In this document: positions 41,119-42,525 of the stretch, in pieces
Numbering within the stretch: the first letter of the stretch is position 1
Layout: each line of letters starts with the position of its first letter
Source: an archaeon UBA583
Lineage (GTDB): Archaea; Nanobdellota; Nanobdellia; Woesearchaeales; UBA583
Direction: 5' to 3'
Assembly: GCA_002506365.1 (NCBI GenBank)
Contig: DAXK01000040.1
Coordinates: 1-42,525 of the forward strand
Length of the DNA: 42,525 nt
The notes under the pieces: model-generated
What the model was told of the DNA's origin: nothing
Databases searched by the model: none
Seen by the model: only the letters and a program-made list of their open reading frames with translations
Position numbers and translations under genes: made by a program

Positions 41119-41126
41119 TTTAAATA
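41119..41126. promoter_or_regulatory. TATA-like box between rnpB and the transglutaminase-like gene
   Basis: TTTAAATA is centred about 27 nt before the ATG of the plus-strand gene and about 29 nt before the 5' end of the RNase P RNA on the minus strand. No other TATA-like element lies at either distance, so the two units may share it. Confidence 0.45.
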
Positions 41127-41148
41127 TCTATCCACTTAAATTTTAATT

Positions 41149-41757
41149 ATGACAAAATTTCCAAAAGAAATTGAAAATATTTATACTTTTTTAGAAAATT
41201 GTAAATATGAAAATATTTCAGATGAAAAATATATTTATTATAAATCTCCTTCTCAAATTGATAAAACAAAATCCTGTGTATGTTTTGATGGAGCAATTTA
41301 CGCTTATTCAAAATTACAAGAACTTGAATACAAACCACAAATTTTTACAATTAAAGGTATTAGAAAAGAAAATGGAAAATTAATTAACGTTGCTCATTCA
41401 TTATGTATAATAAAAATAAATGGGAAATATGGTGGGATTGGCAAATCAGGGTCTAAACAAATGCAATACAAAGAACCAATTTATTCAGACTTAAAACAAT
41501 TAGCAATGAGTTTTACAAAAGATTTATTCCAAAGAAACATTTGGGCTCAAAGTTATTTTATTGAAGATGAAACTAATTTTCCATTATTATTAAACGAAAC
41601 AACAGATAAATTATATACTCAAAATCAAATATGTAAATCAAATAATACAATTCCAAACTTTTTAGAAATAAAAGAAATAACTCAATACTTAAATCAAATT
41701 TGGAATATCTCACAAACTCAAATAAATGAATTATTAACAGATTTAAGAAATAGATAA
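41149..41757 (+). CDS. Transglutaminase-like fold protein, atypical active site
   Basis: A soluble protein of 202 residues. KSCVCFDGAIYAYSKLQEL (Cys43, Cys45) followed by YKPQIFTIKG and INVAHSLCIIKINGKYGGIG (His83) has the Cys-helix then His-strand layout of transglutaminase-like proteins. The expected Asp after the His strand is not visible (GGIGKSG is there instead). It may be inactive, or use another residue. The C-terminus is helical and unrecognised. It follows rnpB divergently and is leaderless by its TATA box. Confidence 0.55.
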   Translation: MTKFPKEIENIYTFLENCKYENISDEKYIYYKSPSQIDKTKSCVCFDGAIYAYSKLQELEYKPQIFTIKGIRKENGKLINVAHSLCIIKINGKYGGIGKSGSKQMQYKEPIYSDLKQLAMSFTKDLFQRNIWAQSYFIEDETNFPLLLNETTDKLYTQNQICKSNNTIPNFLEIKEITQYLNQIWNISQTQINELLTDLRNR

Positions 41758-41813
41758 ATTAAAAATAAATAATAAAATAACAAAATAATAAGATAATAAA
41801 CAATAAAATAAAA

Positions 41814-42506
41814 ATGTTCAACATATTCATAAAATCAAAAAATATTGAAATTTTATCATTCCATGGAATAAATAGTTCAATTAATTCTAAATTAGAACAA
41901 AACTTAAAATCAACAATTTCAAATATATTAAAAAATAAAAATAAAAATAATCTGAAATTTAATTATTCACAAAATTTATTATATGGTCACGCTCCAAACC
42001 AAACTCAAATGACTCCAGATACAACATTTCTAAAAATGATAAATAAATCAATTTTAGATTTAAGTTTATTTAATGAAAAAAAAGCAAAAAAGAAAATTTT
42101 AGTAGCAAGTTCAACTGGAGCCTATTTAGTTTTAAACTGGTTACAACAAAATCCAAAAAATAAAATAGATTTAATATTATTATTTAAACCAGTAATAGAT
42201 GTAGAATATTCATTACAATTTTTCATTAAAGCAAATCCAAACTTAGCAAATCAAATTAATTTTGATGAATTTAAATTATCAAATAAAAAAATTTGGGGAA
42301 GTAAAAAATTACCATTTAAATTAAATCCAAAAAATAAAATATTATTATTTTGTGGAAAAAAAGATAATATTGTTGGAAATAAATATTTTATGGAAAAAAG
42401 AATTTTTGGAAATATTAATTTTTTTGAATCAGAAAATTCAAGACATAATTTCCAAACAGAAAAAGAATATTTAGAATTTGAAAATTTAATTAAAAATAAT
42501 TTATAA
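41814..42506 (+). CDS. Alpha/beta hydrolase-like protein
   Basis: The protein has 230 residues. ILSFHGIN near residues 13-20 resembles the oxyanion strand. LVASSTGAYL holds the nucleophile elbow (Ser100, in A-S-S-T-G rather than G-x-S-x-G). ILLFCGKKDNIVG provides Asp184, and ENSRHNF provides His211. Ser-Asp-His in this order and spacing fits a small serine esterase/lipase of the alpha/beta hydrolase fold (YqiA or RBBP9 size). The substrate is unknown. It follows the transglutaminase-like gene by 56 nt on the same strand, possibly co-transcribed. Confidence 0.65.
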   Translation: MFNIFIKSKNIEILSFHGINSSINSKLEQNLKSTISNILKNKNKNNLKFNYSQNLLYGHAPNQTQMTPDTTFLKMINKSILDLSLFNEKKAKKKILVASSTGAYLVLNWLQQNPKNKIDLILLFKPVIDVEYSLQFFIKANPNLANQINFDEFKLSNKKIWGSKKLPFKLNPKNKILLFCGKKDNIVGNKYFMEKRIFGNINFFESENSRHNFQTEKEYLEFENLIKNNL

Positions 42507-42525
42507 TTTAATTATTTGAATTTAA

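Noticed and set aside
41147..41338. Minus-strand frame at the start of the transglutaminase-like gene
   Set aside because: It is antisense to a gene with a TATA box and fold motifs, and its residues are those of an A/T shadow.

Overview
This is a very AT-rich window from an archaeal chromosome, most likely a small-genome DPANN archaeon of the Woesearchaeota/Pacearchaeota/Nanoarchaeota kind. The archaeal assignment rests on an Orc1/Cdc6 initiator, the eL21-Rpo4-DUF655 gene group, a Dim2-like KH protein, class III pilin-like signal peptides, an RNase P RNA, and promoters with a TATA box about 26 nt upstream of a leaderless start codon. The DPANN assignment is an inference from a fused PriS-PriL primase, split pilus platform genes and many lineage-specific membrane proteins. 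Genes are packed on both strands. I see no insertion sequence, integrase, prophage or CRISPR array.

Layout. 1-9.7 kb is a type IV pilus-like secretion locus. It holds one stand-alone pilin-like gene, then a tight operon of four pilin-like proteins, a secretion ATPase and two half-size platform proteins. A tRNA-Arg(CCT) on the other strand, a small coiled-coil membrane protein, two paralogous polytopic proteins and a lipoprotein follow. 9.9-11.1 kb has a KH-domain RNA-binding protein, a DUF1653 protein and a Holliday-junction-resolvase-related nuclease. 11.3-21 kb is a dispersed SUF iron-sulfur island: sufB, sufD, a Cache sensor protein, sufS, an ABC exporter pair, a [2Fe-2S] ferredoxin, sufC, another pilin-like gene and a [4Fe-4S] ferredoxin. 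21-24.6 kb carries information-processing genes: a dCMP-deaminase-like protein, a fused PriS-PriL primase, DUF655, rpo4 and eL21. 24.6-34.6 kb has a cation/proton antiporter, a PduL phosphotransacylase, dnaK, a kinase-fold protein paired with a circularly permuted ATP-grasp ligase, and several unknowns including a possible Cys-His-Asp enzyme. 34.6-39.2 kb has a membrane-bound winged-helix regulator with its secreted beta-propeller partner, then small unknown genes including a paralogous pair. 39.3-42.5 kb holds orc1/cdc6, a possible origin region, the RNase P RNA, a transglutaminase-like protein and an alpha/beta hydrolase-like protein.

Expression architecture. First genes of units usually have TTTATAAA-like boxes centred 24-28 nt before the start codon. 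Several operon-internal genes instead have Shine-Dalgarno sequences (GGAGG or GAGGT). This pattern was used to correct several starts. Many transcription-unit ends carry a palindrome that overlaps or lies within a few bases of the stop codon, while tightly packed operon-internal stops lack it.

Most notable: the pilus locus with disulfide-patterned pilin-like proteins, the fused primase whose PriL-like part has lost every Fe-S cysteine, the stop-codon hairpins, and a four-half-site operator at the promoter of the membrane-bound regulator. Family assignments come from reading motifs by eye, without database searches.
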